Shown here: one piece after another, positions 22,655 through 32,638 of the stretch
Layout of the letters: each line of letters starts with the position of its first letter
Numbering within the stretch: position 1 is the stretch's first letter
NCBI GenBank assembly: GCA_026770575.1
Contig: MU657181.1
Location: 460,804 to 524,803 of the forward strand
Source: Pelagophyceae sp. CCMP2097
Taxonomy: Eukaryota; Sar; Pelagophyceae
DNA: 64,000 nt
Reading direction: 5' to 3'
Position numbers and translations under genes: made by a program
The notes under the pieces: model-generated
What the model saw: only the letters and a program-made list of their open reading frames with translations
Told to the model about the DNA's origin: nothing
Database searches by the model: none

Positions 22655-23632
22655 ATGGGCTTCGAGCTCGCTCTGGAGTGGACCGCGGCGGGCCTCGGCT
22701 GCGCCGTCGCCGACGGGCTCTTCCACCCGCTGGAGACTTTAAAGGTGCGGCAGCAGGCGACGTCGCGGCCGCTGGCCTGCCTCGCGCGCGGCGCGCTCTC
22801 CGACGGCGGCGTCTGGCGCGGCCTCTACGCCCCGGCGTTCGCGGCGACGATCGTGCGCGCGTTTACGTACACAGGCTTCCGCGTCGGGGCGTACCCCGCG
22901 GCGCGCGGCGTCTACGCCCGCGCCCTGGGAAGCGAGGGCGTCGCCGCGCGCGTCGCCGCGGGGCTCACGACGGGCGCCGTGGCCGCGGCGCTCTTCAATC
23001 CAATCGACCTCCTCCGAATCCAGTCGCAGCTCGAGCCGGCGAGGTACCCGCGCTACAACGTCCTCAAGGCCCTGGTCGTACTCGCGCGCAACGAGACCAT
23101 CCCGGGGCTCTGGCGCGCCTCGTCCGTCTCCATCCTGCGCTCCGCGCTCCTCTCGGCGTCGCAGTGAGCCCTGCCGCGCCCGCCGTATCCGCGCAAGCGC
23201 CTTGGATGCAGGCTGGCGACGTACGACACTTCGAAGCGATGGTTCAAGACGCGCCTCGGGCTGCAGGAAGGCGCGCCGCTCCATCTCTTGACGTCGCTCC
23301 TGAGCGGCTGCGTCGCTCAGACGGTCATCCAGCCCGTCGACACGCTCAAGACGATGGTGCTCCGCCGCGACCGGCCCGCGGGGTCCGTCGTCAGCATCGT
23401 GAGTCACATGGAACGGCGCAAAGGCGGCAAGGCTCCTCCCGCGCCCTTTGGGCCCACGCGGGTTTGCCGCGACGGCCCGCGTCGCTAGGCGAGCGGCTTT
23501 GTGCGCAAGGAGGGCTTGGCCGCGCTCTACCGGGGCTACTTGCCGGCGCTGATGCGGCAAGGCCCCGTGATGCTCGTCCAAATGCCGCTGACGGAGCAGC
23601 TCCGAAGGCTCCTCGGCCTCGGCTACTTTTGA
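22655..23632 (+). CDS. Mitochondrial carrier family (SLC25) protein
   Basis: Exons 22655-23163, 23212-23398 and 23489-23632 (introns 48 and 90 nt, donors GTGAGC and GTGAGT) give 279 residues, the usual carrier size. Three repeats are visible by their PX[DE]XX[KR] motifs: HPLETLKVRQQ, NPIDLLRIQSQ and QPVDTLKTMVL, each at the end of the first helix of a repeat. C-terminal GLAALYRGYLPALMRQGPVM fits the sixth helix. Carriers exchange metabolites across the inner mitochondrial membrane. The substrate cannot be assigned; the Pro-Ile-Asp-Leu-Leu-Arg motif resembles carriers of nucleotide or amino-acid type only loosely. Confidence 0.85.
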
Positions 23633-23797
23633 GCGGCCCGGGCTGCCGCCGCCCCTCCGAGAGTGGCGGAGCAACAGAGGCGCAGCCCCTGTTTTAATTT
23701 TGAGGGAAGAGCCCGCGCGCCGCCGCCAGGGTCTGGATCTCCAACCGATGGGTTAGAAGGAAGGCATCGCGCCTCGCCGGGCGCGCGCGTTTGCCGT

Positions 23798-24067
23798 TCA
23801 GGAGCACGTCCAGATCATCCACTTCGGGCGGACGTTTTCGAGCTCCTGCGCGTGCAGGTCCTCGATGAGGAGCTGGAGGTCGGCGACGAGGGCTTGGAGG
23901 TCGGCGACGAGGGCTTGGAGGTGCGCGACGAGGGCTTGGAGGTGCGCAACTTGGGCGAGCAGGTCAAAGAGGAGCCCGAGGTGAAAGTCCAACTCCGCGG
24001 CGCGGAACGGGACGGCCAACGACAAGCTCGCCGCGTCCGCGGCGGTGGGGCTCGCCGCGATGGCCAT
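23798..24067 (-). CDS. Short coiled-coil protein (putative)
   Basis: A single open frame of 89 residues starting MAIAASPTAADAASL (an upstream in-frame Met lies at 24148). Positions about 23858-23945 are tandem 21-nt repeats, so the protein repeats AHLQALV/ADLQALV heptads, a perfect leucine-zipper-like coiled coil, ending VRPKWMIWTCS. The composition looks coding rather than random, but no family is recognised and the repeat alone could create the open frame. It is convergent with the carrier gene. Confidence 0.4.
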   Translation of the reverse strand: MAIAASPTAADAASLSLAVPFRAAELDFHLGLLFDLLAQVAHLQALVAHLQALVADLQALVADLQLLIEDLHAQELENVRPKWMIWTCS

Positions 24068-24425
24068 GTGGCCACTGTCTTCTTTCTCGAGACGAAGGAA
24101 TCCGAATATTTCGCCAAAAAAGATATCGACGGACAAGCGTGTTCGCAATTGTCACATTTGCCCCGCGGGCGCCGCCCCAGAGCGCTCGTGGTCCGCCGCG
24201 AGGGTCCGTACAGGGCACGCCTCGCGCGTCGCGGCGATGTGTGCATGCCTGGCCTGCGACCCCGCCCGGGGGGCGTCGACGTGTGCGATGGGGCTCCTCC
24301 GAAGAGCCGGAGCGTCGGGCCCAGAGTGGCGTGCTCCGGCGGGATACCGCGCCTTGCTGGGCTTTTTGGCTTCTGGGTGGTCGTCGGAGGCCCCCTTTGA
24401 ATCGAGCGGTGTGCTTAATTGAGCC

Positions 24426-25377
24426 TCAGGCGCGCCACATCTTGACGGCCGTGTAGGCGAGGACGCACCATGTAAAGTACTTGTACGCCTGCGGGCTCGT
24501 GCGCGACTTGATGGGCCGCGCGAGGAGGATGCCCGCGGCGCAGGCGGCGCCGATCTTGCAGCCGAGGGCAAACGTGGCCATGGGGAGGTCGCCCGCGCAG
24601 GCGCGCGCGCCAACTTTGGCCACGTTCTTGCCAGCCATGAGCACGGCGCGCGTCGCGACAAACTGATCCATGCTGAGGCCGATGGAGAGGAGATAGACGT
24701 TGAAGATCGGGCCCGAGTTGTTGCAAATCACCTACGCACTTTTAAGGCGCCGTTGGCGCGCCCGGGCCGTTGTGGCGGCGCACGGTGAGGATGCCGCAGA
24801 GGAGCGAGACGCTCGCGGCGACGGGCAGCGACGCGGCAAAGGCGGCGTCCTTGTCGAAGGTGCGCTTGGCGCGTTCCGCCGCCTCCGCGGCGTCGAGCAG
24901 CCGCGCCTCGCCGCCGACCTTGCCGGCGGCCTCGCGCACCTCTCGGCCCTTGGAGTAGAGCTGCTGCGCGAGCACGAGGGCGTAGACCTACGGCGCCTGG
25001 CTTGTGCCGCCCGAATCGGCCAATTTTTTTCTCACGATGGCCGTCGTCTTGCGGAGTACGGCCTCTTTGAAGAGCGGGAGTGCGAGGGTGCCGAGCGCGA
25101 TGCCTACGAGGAGCCACGGCCACATTCGGAAGCACGTCTTCACGTCCGCATCCCGGCAGTACGCCGAGACCGTGAGAAAGTTGGCGCAGCAGTTGACGAC
25201 GGGCACGACTGCGGTGTACTCGCGCAGCAGGCCACGCGGCGCGGCGAGCGAGTACGCCGCGACGCCCAGAGTCGACGCCCCAACGACGCCGCCCGTGCCG
25301 AGGCCGATAAGCAGGCCCGCCGCGTATTGCAGCAACACTGCGTGCCGCAGGTTGATCGGCACCGCCACGGCGGCCAT
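24426..25377 (-). CDS. TauE/SafE-like membrane transporter
   Basis: Exons 25377-25036, 24987-24784 and 24731-24426 (introns 48 and 52 nt, all phase 0) give 283 residues. The start MAAVAVPINLRHAV is followed by hydrophobic helices with the Gly-rich GLLIGLGTGGVVGASTLGV, matching the TauE/SafE (DUF81) G-x-GG pattern, then WPWLLVGIALGTLALPLF, a charged cytosolic linker (DAAEAAERAKRTFDKD), and a second half with CNNSGPIFNVYLLSIGLSM and MAGKNVAKVGARAC. The family exports sulfite/sulfoacetate and other anions in bacteria; the eukaryotic substrate is unknown. About eight membrane segments can be counted. Confidence 0.7.
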
Positions 25378-25873
25378 ATAGACCGCCGCCCGGACCGACG
25401 CGATAGGGAACGAGGAGCTGGGCGTCCCGCGACGGCCGACGACCGCCGGAGCTATTTACTCGGGGAGGGCGAGCCGGGCGTCCCGCGCGCAACCTTTGGC
25501 GCGGGCCGCGCCGCCGTCGCGCGCGCCGCGCGAAAGAACCAGAGGCCTTTTTTCAAGCAGACTCGGAAGCGCGTCCGTATCGCCGAATCGGAATTTCCGA
25601 GGACATGTACATCTTCGGAGAAGCCCCCTCATCGATCTCGGCGGCATCGGGATATATACGCGGCGATGCGTTTCCGATGGTTCCAGAGGGCGCGTGCTGA
25701 CTTCATGTGCCCCGGAGGAGGCCGGCCCAGATGCAGTTTAGAGAAGGAATCGTCTGCGAAGGACGCGAAGATGAAGAGGGTGGGGTCCAGCCTCATCGGG
25801 GACCGGTGCACTGAAGTTAAAATGGGGGCCGCGCCGCCGGCCGCGCCGTCGAGGAGCGGCCCTCTGCCGCGTG
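25378..25873. other. Intergenic, no gene seen
   Basis: A 496-nt gap between two minus-strand genes. Its GC content drops around 25640-25810. Open frames here lack splice continuity with either neighbour. It should contain the promoter of the TauE/SafE-like gene and the 3' UTR of the PDZ gene. Confidence 0.5.
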
Positions 25874-28544
25874 CTACTCCTCGTTCTCGGCGTTCTCGGG
25901 CGGCTGGGCCATGTAAGACTGGCAAACGGAGCACGACAGGCCGCAAAACACGTCCGTGCCGCCCTACTTTCGGCGTCCGAGGAGGCGTCCATCGGGGCGC
26001 ACAAAAACGCACGACGTCGTCGTCGTCGTCGTCGGCGATCTCCCTCTCCACGACGATGGAGTCGCGCTCGACCTCCACGCAGGCCGCCGCTGACGCGCGG
26101 GCCGCACTGACGCCGCGCGCGCGCTGGAACCGCGGCGAGGAATCGTGGGGCGTGGGCGGCGGAGGCGACGAAGGTGCGCCTCGGGGCGGCGTGGCGCGCG
26201 GTGTCGAGGGCTTGGCGCGGACAGCGCTCGCGCTGCGCGACGGGAGCGCGTAAAAGCGCGGCCGCGCGTCGTCAAAGTCGCCGCCGGGCGCGGGCGGCGA
26301 CGGGCCGTCGGAGCCGGCGCCGGCTCGGAGCACTTCGGCGCGCTCGGCGGCGAGCCGCGCCACGGCGAGCGCGGCGGCGCTCTCCGCGTCCGCGGCGGCG
26401 ACCCTGGCCGCCTCGACCTTGGCGACCTCGACCTTGATGGCCTCGACCCTGGCGGCCTCGACCCTGGCAATGGCGGCCTCAACCTTGGCCGCCTCGACCT
26501 TGGCCGCCTCGACCTTGGCCTCGATGGCCGCCGCCGCGAGAGCTCGGGAGACCTGCGAGGTACACGGTTCCTGTCTGATGGATGGGTCCGACAACACACC
26601 TCTGCTTCGCGCTCCTTGAGCGCAGCGGCTGCCTCGGCTCTCTCCGCGATGGCCGCCGCCTCGAGAGCTCGGGAGGCCTGCGAGGCACATGGTTCCTGTC
26701 TGATGGATGGGTCGTCTAACAACACACCTCTGCTTCCTGCTCCTTGAGCGCAGCGGCCGCCTCGGCTTTCTCCGCGATGGCCGCCGTCGCGAGAGCTCGG
26801 GAGACCTGCGAGGCAGACCTGTCTGATTGATCCAACACCGAGTCGCACGCACCTCTACTTGGCGCTCTTTGAGCGCAGCGGTGGCCTCGGCTCTGCCCGC
26901 CGCGTTGGTGGCGCTCCGGCAGAGGCTGGCGACTTGCAAGGCGAAGTGCGCCGCTTCCGCTCCGGAGGCCGGCCCTCGGCCCCATTCCTCTTCGAGCCTG
27001 CGGTTGCAAAGGCGTTCTGGTTCGTCCATCGCGCCCAGAGACGTGCTCGATCACCCCGGCGGCGGACGCACGCTCGCAGCTCGGCGACGGCCGTCTTCGC
27101 CTCGTCGGCCGCCGCGCGCGCCTCGGCGGCGTTGGCGGCGCCCGCGCCCGCGGCGGCGGCGGCTCGCGCCTCGAGCGCCCCCGCCTGGCCGAGTTTCCGC
27201 GCGCGGTCGTCGTCGGCGGCTCGTGCGGCCAGCGCCCCGGCGCGGCCGATTCTCCGCGCCTCGTGGTACGTTTGCGCCGAGGCGAGCGCGGCCTCGGCGC
27301 TCGCGACGGCGCCCGCGCCCGCGTCGGCGATGATTTTCGAGGCGCGCTCGTGGTCGTTTTCGCACTTTGCGGACCGCGAGTCGACTCGGATCGCCGCGAC
27401 GCGGAGGGCCGCTCTTGAGCACTGCGCCGAATACGCCTCGGCCCGCTGCGCGGCCAGCAGAGGGTCCTCGGCGGCTTCGCCGCGGCCCGCGACAAAGGCC
27501 TCCAGAGCCGCCGCCGCAAACCTCGCCGACTCGGCCTAGGGGCGCACCGTCGTCATCGGAGTCGACTTTGTGTCGACAAAGGAGTCGCACCGCGCTGGCG
27601 GCGCGGGCGCGCGTGTCGGCGACGAGCGTGGCGTAAATTGCCAGGTCGATCCTACGCGCTTGTCGGTCGACGGTGCGCGCGTTGGATCGACGGTGCGCGC
27701 GTTGGATCGACGGTGCGCGCGTTGGATCGACGGTGCCGAGGGCCGTCGTCGAAACGCACGGTTCTTCGCCGGTCATGCCGCGCCGCTCCTCCTGCTCTGC
27801 AAAGGCCTCTTCGCGGCGCTCGCCCTGGATGAACGTAAAGTCAACGGGGCGCTCAGCCTTCTCAATTGACTCGCGGAGGGCGTCGAACATTTCCGCGCAG
27901 GGCTCGAGGATCAAAGTGCCGTTGATGGCGATGACCTCGTCCGTGGGCATCAAAGCGCCGGCGTACAAAGGGCAGTGCGGCAGCGTCTCCTCGACGGTGA
28001 CGAAACACCGGCCGTCCGTGCCGTAGCGCGCGATGCAGATCTTAAAACCGAGCCTTTTCTCTCGAAAGGCGTGGCGGAAGACGACGCCCTCGGCCTCCAT
28101 GAGCTCGACGTGGTCTCGCAGCAGCCGCCGCAGGTCGGACGCGTACTCGGTTTCGAACTCGGAATCGCCCCCTTCAAAGTCCTCCGGCGCCTCGTGCCCC
28201 GCGGGCGACAAATCGCCGGCCGGTTGCTTGTTCGAACGCAGGCCGTTCTCCTTGCGCCGCCGCGCCTCGATGACCATACGGTCCAGAGGGTCGTACCCAA
28301 AGCGCTCGTGGCGCTCCGCCAAGTGGTGCCGCGTCGCCGCGTGCAGCGCTTGGAGCCGCGGCTCCATCGGCGTGCCGTCGCGCGCGCCCGCGCCGTCGGA
28401 GACGCGCGGCTTCGGCGTCAGCGCCTCGCGGTCCGGCACCTCGGCTTCGGCTCCGGCTTCGATGTATGATGCGCGCGACGGCGACGGCTGGGCCGGCGCC
28501 AACACCTTTTGCGGCGTCCGCGAAGGTCGTGGCGGCGTCCGCAT
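25874..28544 (-). CDS. PDZ-domain protein with long Ala/Glu coiled coil
   Basis: Eight exons: 28544-27760, 27651-27591, 27535-27072, 26997-26853, 26805-26728, 26677-26600, 26552-26013, 25963-25874. Lengths and phases close exactly (705 residues); using the upstream Met at 28667 gives 746. A PDZ domain sits near residues 150-230 (LGFKICIARYGTDGRCFV, then LMPTDEVIAINGTLI). After it come Ala/Glu/Lys-rich coiled-coil exons, two of which are 78-nt duplicates (SRALxxAAIAExAEAAAALK), a (KVEAA)n block, a Ser/Pro-rich and poly-Asp region, and the Cys-containing end GGTDVFCGLSCSVCQSYM. A scaffold role is inferred from the PDZ domain. Confidence 0.75.
26553..26853 (-). repeat. Tandem exon-intron duplication
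   Basis: Two 78-nt exons plus the first 40-odd nt of the next exon are near-identical, and so are the introns between them: GTGTGTTGT, then CCATCCATCAGACAGGAACC, then a GCCTCGCAG-type acceptor. The intron just upstream (26806-26852) shares the ATCAGACAGG and TGCCTCGCAG parts. The unit of about 125 nt therefore includes both splice sites. Confidence 0.85.
27661..27740. repeat. 20-bp tandem repeat in PDZ-gene intron
   Basis: Three near-identical copies of GTTGGATCGACGGTGCGCGC at 27681-27740 (the last partly diverged) and a diverged one at 27661. Each carries a GATCCAACGCGCGCACC on the minus strand. It lies wholly inside the intron 27652-27759. Confidence 0.85.
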
Positions 28545-28973
28545 GTTCGCGCAGCCGCAAGGTGTTAACGGCGCTGGCCTCGTCCCGCGCGGCTGGACAG
28601 GAAGGTCAACGTCGCTGGATTTCCTAACAAAATTTAATGACAGTTCCGTCGGAACCACCGTTTTCATTTTTCAAATTTTGGGCTGAACGACGCGAGATCT
28701 CTCGTCTTCGGCCTTTGTAACAATGTAAGGCGCAGGGGTGTCGACCCGCGCCTGCGCAGAAGAGTCCGGGCGAACCCCGCTCGCATGGCGGATGCTCTCG
28801 TGTCTTGTCTTGAACAACTGGAGCAGGAGGCTGCTTTCCTAGCCCCCGCGACGCACCAGCCGGGACGTGGGACCCCTCCGAGCCACCAATCGGAGGCGTC
28901 CTTTTTTGACCGCCGAAAGTGCAGCAGACTCCTCCGCAACCCATTCTGACTCGGCCGAAGAGTCAAAGACACA

Positions 28974-29566
28974 ATGATGGCCCGCTTCGTGCTGCTCTCC
29001 ATGGCGTGCGCCGCCGGCGCGTTCGCGCCGGCCCCGCGGATCAACGCCGCGCGCGTCTCGACGCGGCCGAGCCCGCGTGCGCTGGTGCGCCTTTGCCCTC
29101 TGGGTTTCGCCATCTCCGGTGGTCTGCCTAGCGCCCGATTCAGGCCGACGCCCCCAAGCCTCTGACGGACAAGGAGAAGGCGGAGGAGTACTGGGCCGGG
29201 GACTGGGTCTGCGCGGACTGCGGCTACGTCTACGACAAGAAGCTCTTTGGCGGCCGCTATTTCGAAGAGCAGACGTTCGGCTTCAAGTGCCCGCAGTGCT
29301 CCGGCCCGCGGCGACGCTACGCCAAGATGGCGAGTTAACCCTTCCATCCTGCGCGGCGACGCGGCGCCGGGGCAGCGCAGAGGACGCTTGGAGCCGAACG
29401 GATGTCGGACGCCGGATGCCGCACGCCTTTGTAGGTCGGCGACACCGTCGGCGTGACTCTCGACGGCGGCGACGGCCCCATCCTCTTCTGGTCCGGCTTC
29501 GGCTTCCTCATCACCATCATCTTCGGCGTCTGGGCCACGTACGACTTCCCCGGCCTGCCGCAGTAA
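28974..29566 (+). CDS. Plastid-targeted rubredoxin with C-terminal membrane anchor (RBD1/ENH1 type)
   Basis: Exons 28974-29084, 29132-29329 and 29435-29566, all phase 0, give 146 residues. The presequence MMARFVLLSMACAAGAFAPA is a signal peptide ending in the AFAP cleavage motif of secondary plastids. The rubredoxin core has both Cys pairs: WVCADCGYVY and FKCPQCSGPRRRYAKM. The C-terminal helix is FWSGFGFLITIIFGVWATY. Plant and cyanobacterial homologues sit in the thylakoid and assist photosystem II assembly. The last intron (29330-29434) appears to use a GC donor: GT sites in the right phase are absent and GC keeps the frame through VGDTVGVTLDGGD, which matches the family. Confidence 0.85.
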
Positions 29567-29938
29567 GCAGCGTAAGCGAAGGCCCACCGCTGCGCCGCTC
29601 TCGGATTCGTCAAATAATGTGCCCATATCGACTTGACGCGACTCCCGCGGTGGGCGGCCCCGACGAGGCCGGCCCGGGCGCCGCGCAAGCCGCTCCTTGC
29701 GCTGCGCAACCGTGAGAGTGGCATTTGAAAGGCTTTTTGAGAAGGGAGTCGAGCTGAAGCGCCCTCGACGTCGGAAGGGTCGGAGCGCGTCGTCGCGACG
29801 CAGACGCCGGAGAAAGATGGGTTTTCGTCAGCGTATAGCGCCTTCGGCGATTTTGGCGACGCTGACTCTCTCCGTCGAAAAGCCCACTCGAGGGTCTTTG
29901 CGCGTTACACGCGCGGCGGCCCCGACGAGCGCCTCGGC

Positions 29939-31135
29939 ATGGCGGCCCTGACCGCCTCGGCCGCGGAAGCCGCGGCGCTGGACCTCGAAACGGAAAATTG
30001 GAATTCCGCCTTGGCCACCGGCGAAGGCGCCTGCGGCGCCGTTTCGGCCGTGAAATCGCACGCGGCGAAGCCCCAGTGGGCAGTCTACTTTGCGAAAGCG
30101 CTGCCGCACTCAGAAGACGCGTCGCTGCAGCGCACGCCGCCGGCGTTTGCGGCCGTCGGCGCGTCGGCAAAGCCGCTGTGGCTGTCGCTGGAGCATTGCG
30201 ACGGGTCGCGGACGCGCGCCTCGCTGGACACGTTCGAAGACCTCGACGACAAGTTCGTCCTCGCCTGCGCCATCGAAAAGGCAGGCCTGCAGAGACTCGC
30301 GCCGCCGACGCTCGCGCTCGAGTACGACGCACCGCGCGCCGACGTCCTGCGGCGCATCGCCGCGAATCCGCCGGCGACGCTCGCCAGTGCAAACGACGGC
30401 GGCGCGCCGGTGTGGGTGTTGAAATGGGCGCAGGGCTTTGGAGGCCAAGACATTCACTTTGTCCGCAGCGCCGAGGCCGCCGCAGACATTATCACGCGGA
30501 ACTTTGACGACCTCGAGGCCATGCCCCCACCACCCGACGACGACGACGAAGTCGCAGGCCAGCCCGGCTGGGTCCTTCAGGCCATGGTGCCGAGCGCGCT
30601 GGTCGACGGCCGCAAGATGCACCTCCGGTCCTACGTCGTCGCGTTGGCCCGCGCCGGCGGCCCCGCGTTTTACGTTTACGACCGCACGGAGGTGCGCCTC
30701 GCGGCGTCCGAAATGAACGACGACCTCACGGACGCCGGCGCGCATTTAACGACGGGCGTCTGGCGCCGCGGCGGCCTGCGCGACGACCGCACGACGCTCG
30801 ATGCCGTGCGCGAGCTCGACGGCGTCGTCGGCGCGGATGCCGTGCGCACCTTCCTCGATTCGCTCTTCCGCGGCCTGCCCTTTTCCGCCGGCGTGCGCGG
30901 CGGCGGCGAAGGCCGCGCCTTTGGCATCACGGGCGTCGACCTCATGGTGACGCCCGGAGGTGAACTCTACGTCCTCGAGCTCAACGCGTCGCCGGCGGCA
31001 GCGCCAGAGGCGACCATCACCGCGGAACACAAAGCCCACCTCGTCACGTTTGCGAAACGCCTCGTCGCGCTCCTCGCCTCAGACGACTCTGACACGTGCC
31101 CCGGCTTTTCCAGGATCGGGGCGCGAGACGCCTAA
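29939..31135 (+). CDS. Tubulin-tyrosine ligase-like (TTL) ATP-grasp enzyme
   Basis: A single exon of 398 residues. ATP-grasp/TTL features: VWVLKWAQGFGGQDIHFV near 160, WVLQAMVPSALVDGRKMHLR with YVVALARAG near 215-235, then GITGVDLMVTPGGELYVLEL and the Mg-binding ELNASP near 340-355. TTL-family enzymes ligate Tyr, Glu or Gly onto tubulin tails or other acceptors. Which one applies cannot be told. The Met at 29939 begins a stretch with acidic, Ala-rich sequence; upstream 29700-29938 has no convincing exon in this frame. Confidence 0.75.
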   Translation: MAALTASAAEAAALDLETENWNSALATGEGACGAVSAVKSHAAKPQWAVYFAKALPHSEDASLQRTPPAFAAVGASAKPLWLSLEHCDGSRTRASLDTFEDLDDKFVLACAIEKAGLQRLAPPTLALEYDAPRADVLRRIAANPPATLASANDGGAPVWVLKWAQGFGGQDIHFVRSAEAAADIITRNFDDLEAMPPPPDDDDEVAGQPGWVLQAMVPSALVDGRKMHLRSYVVALARAGGPAFYVYDRTEVRLAASEMNDDLTDAGAHLTTGVWRRGGLRDDRTTLDAVRELDGVVGADAVRTFLDSLFRGLPFSAGVRGGGEGRAFGITGVDLMVTPGGELYVLELNASPAAAPEATITAEHKAHLVTFAKRLVALLASDDSDTCPGFSRIGARDA

Positions 31136-31320
31136 CACTTTTTCCCGGAGCGCCGGAGATGTACGTCCCTCGCCGCCGAAGGCTGCGCGAAGCTCCACTT
31201 CGAGCCGCGAGCGCGAGAGCAAAATCATATCTTAGAGTCACACACTCCCGGGCGCAGTTGCGATGAAGACGGAGGCTCCGACGGCGGTTCTCGGCCGGGC
31301 GCGCGCCTCCTGCGGCGGGG

Positions 31321-32460
31321 TCAGGACAGGGCGTCGATGTCGGCGTAGATCGCCGCGGGTCGCTCGGCGGCCGGGAGCGCGAGGTCCGCGAGGTCCGCGG
31401 GCGGAAGCGCGAGGTCCGCAGCGAAGACGTCCGCGTCGAAGACTTTTGCAAACTCCTCGAGGAAGATGGGCACGACGCCGGCCAGCGCGAGGTCCGCGCC
31501 GAGCGCCGCGCCGAGGCTGCCGACGGGCTCGAGACTGAGGCCGCAGGGGACGATTGCGTCGTAGGCGCGCAGATCCGGCGACACGTTCAGCGCCACGCCG
31601 TGGAACGCCACCCAGCGCCGCAGCGCGACGCCCACCGCGGCGACCTTGCGACCCTCCAGCCACACGCCCGTGTGCCTGCGCTGCGAGTCCGCGCCGCGCA
31701 AGGAAGCGGCATCTCGCGTCGAACGCAAGGAAGTGCGCTCACTCTTCGTGGCGCTCGGCCTGCGTCGCCCCCAGGCGCGCGCACGTGCCTGCGTCCCGGG
31801 CGTTGTTCGCCGAGCCCCGGCGGTCGCCGCTGCACGGTCTCTGGCGGACGCCACGCACGGATCACGGTCTCCTCGAGGGCCCGGAGGTACCAGTGCGAGT
31901 CTTGCTTGTACGACCGCAGGTCCAGGACCGGGTAGGCCACCAGCTGGCCCGGGCCGTGGTACGTCACGTCGCCGCCGCGCTCGACGCGCGTCAGCCTGCG
32001 GCAAGCGTCGGCGGCACGTGGGCACGAGCGCCCCGCGAGGCGCCGCCTCACTCTGGCGCGCCGGGCAGGTCGGCGTCGAAGAGGACGTGTTCAAGCGTGG
32101 CGCCGCGGCCTAGCGTCGTTACCGTTCATGGCGCGTCCGATGTGCGCCCGTCGGTGTGGCGGCCGCACCGAGCGTATAGACGGGCGCGTGCTCGACGAGG
32201 ATGAGCGCGTCGCCGGATCCGTCCGTCGAGGCGATTCGGCGCGCGACAAGGTCGCGCTGCAGGACCATGACGCCGGCGTAGGACTGCGCGCCGGCCCGCG
32301 TGAGATCGATAACCTCGATTCGCGGCCGCGGTGCGGTCCGCGCCAGCGGCTCGAAAAAGCCCTGCGCCTGCTTCGACTTGGCCGCGAACCCGGCGCAGCG
32401 CCGCGGCCGCGCCGCCAGCACCGCCGCCAGCACCGCGCACCGCGGCGCCTGCATGCGCAT
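31321..32460 (-). CDS. LIPB: Octanoyl (lipoyl) transferase
   Basis: Five exons: 32460-32169, 32109-32052, 31995-31859, 31788-31743, 31675-31321 (introns 59, 56, 70 and 67 nt), with phases 1, 2, 1, 2 all consistent; 295 residues. LipB landmarks: [17 protein letters not shown], the [20 protein letters not shown] signature, [20 protein letters not shown] with the conserved Lys, and [12 protein letters not shown] ending in IVPCGL with the catalytic Cys. The enzyme moves octanoate from acyl carrier protein to lipoate-dependent enzymes. The Arg/Ala-rich N-terminus ([19 protein letters not shown]) suggests organelle import, mitochondrial or plastid. The 46-nt fourth exon is needed to place the normal spacing before TGVW. 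Confidence 0.9.
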
Positions 32461-32638
32461 CGCGCCGCGCGGAATGCAACCCTCCCTGCGCTTCGCCTGC
32501 CCTCCGCGCCGACTCAGACTCTAGTTTGATCGTTTAAAGTAAACCTCGCTAAACAAAACCCGCGGCGTGATATATCGCCGAGTCGTAGACGAGCCTCGTG
32601 CGCGCGTGGAAGGCGGCCCTCCCGCGCTCGTGGAGGGC

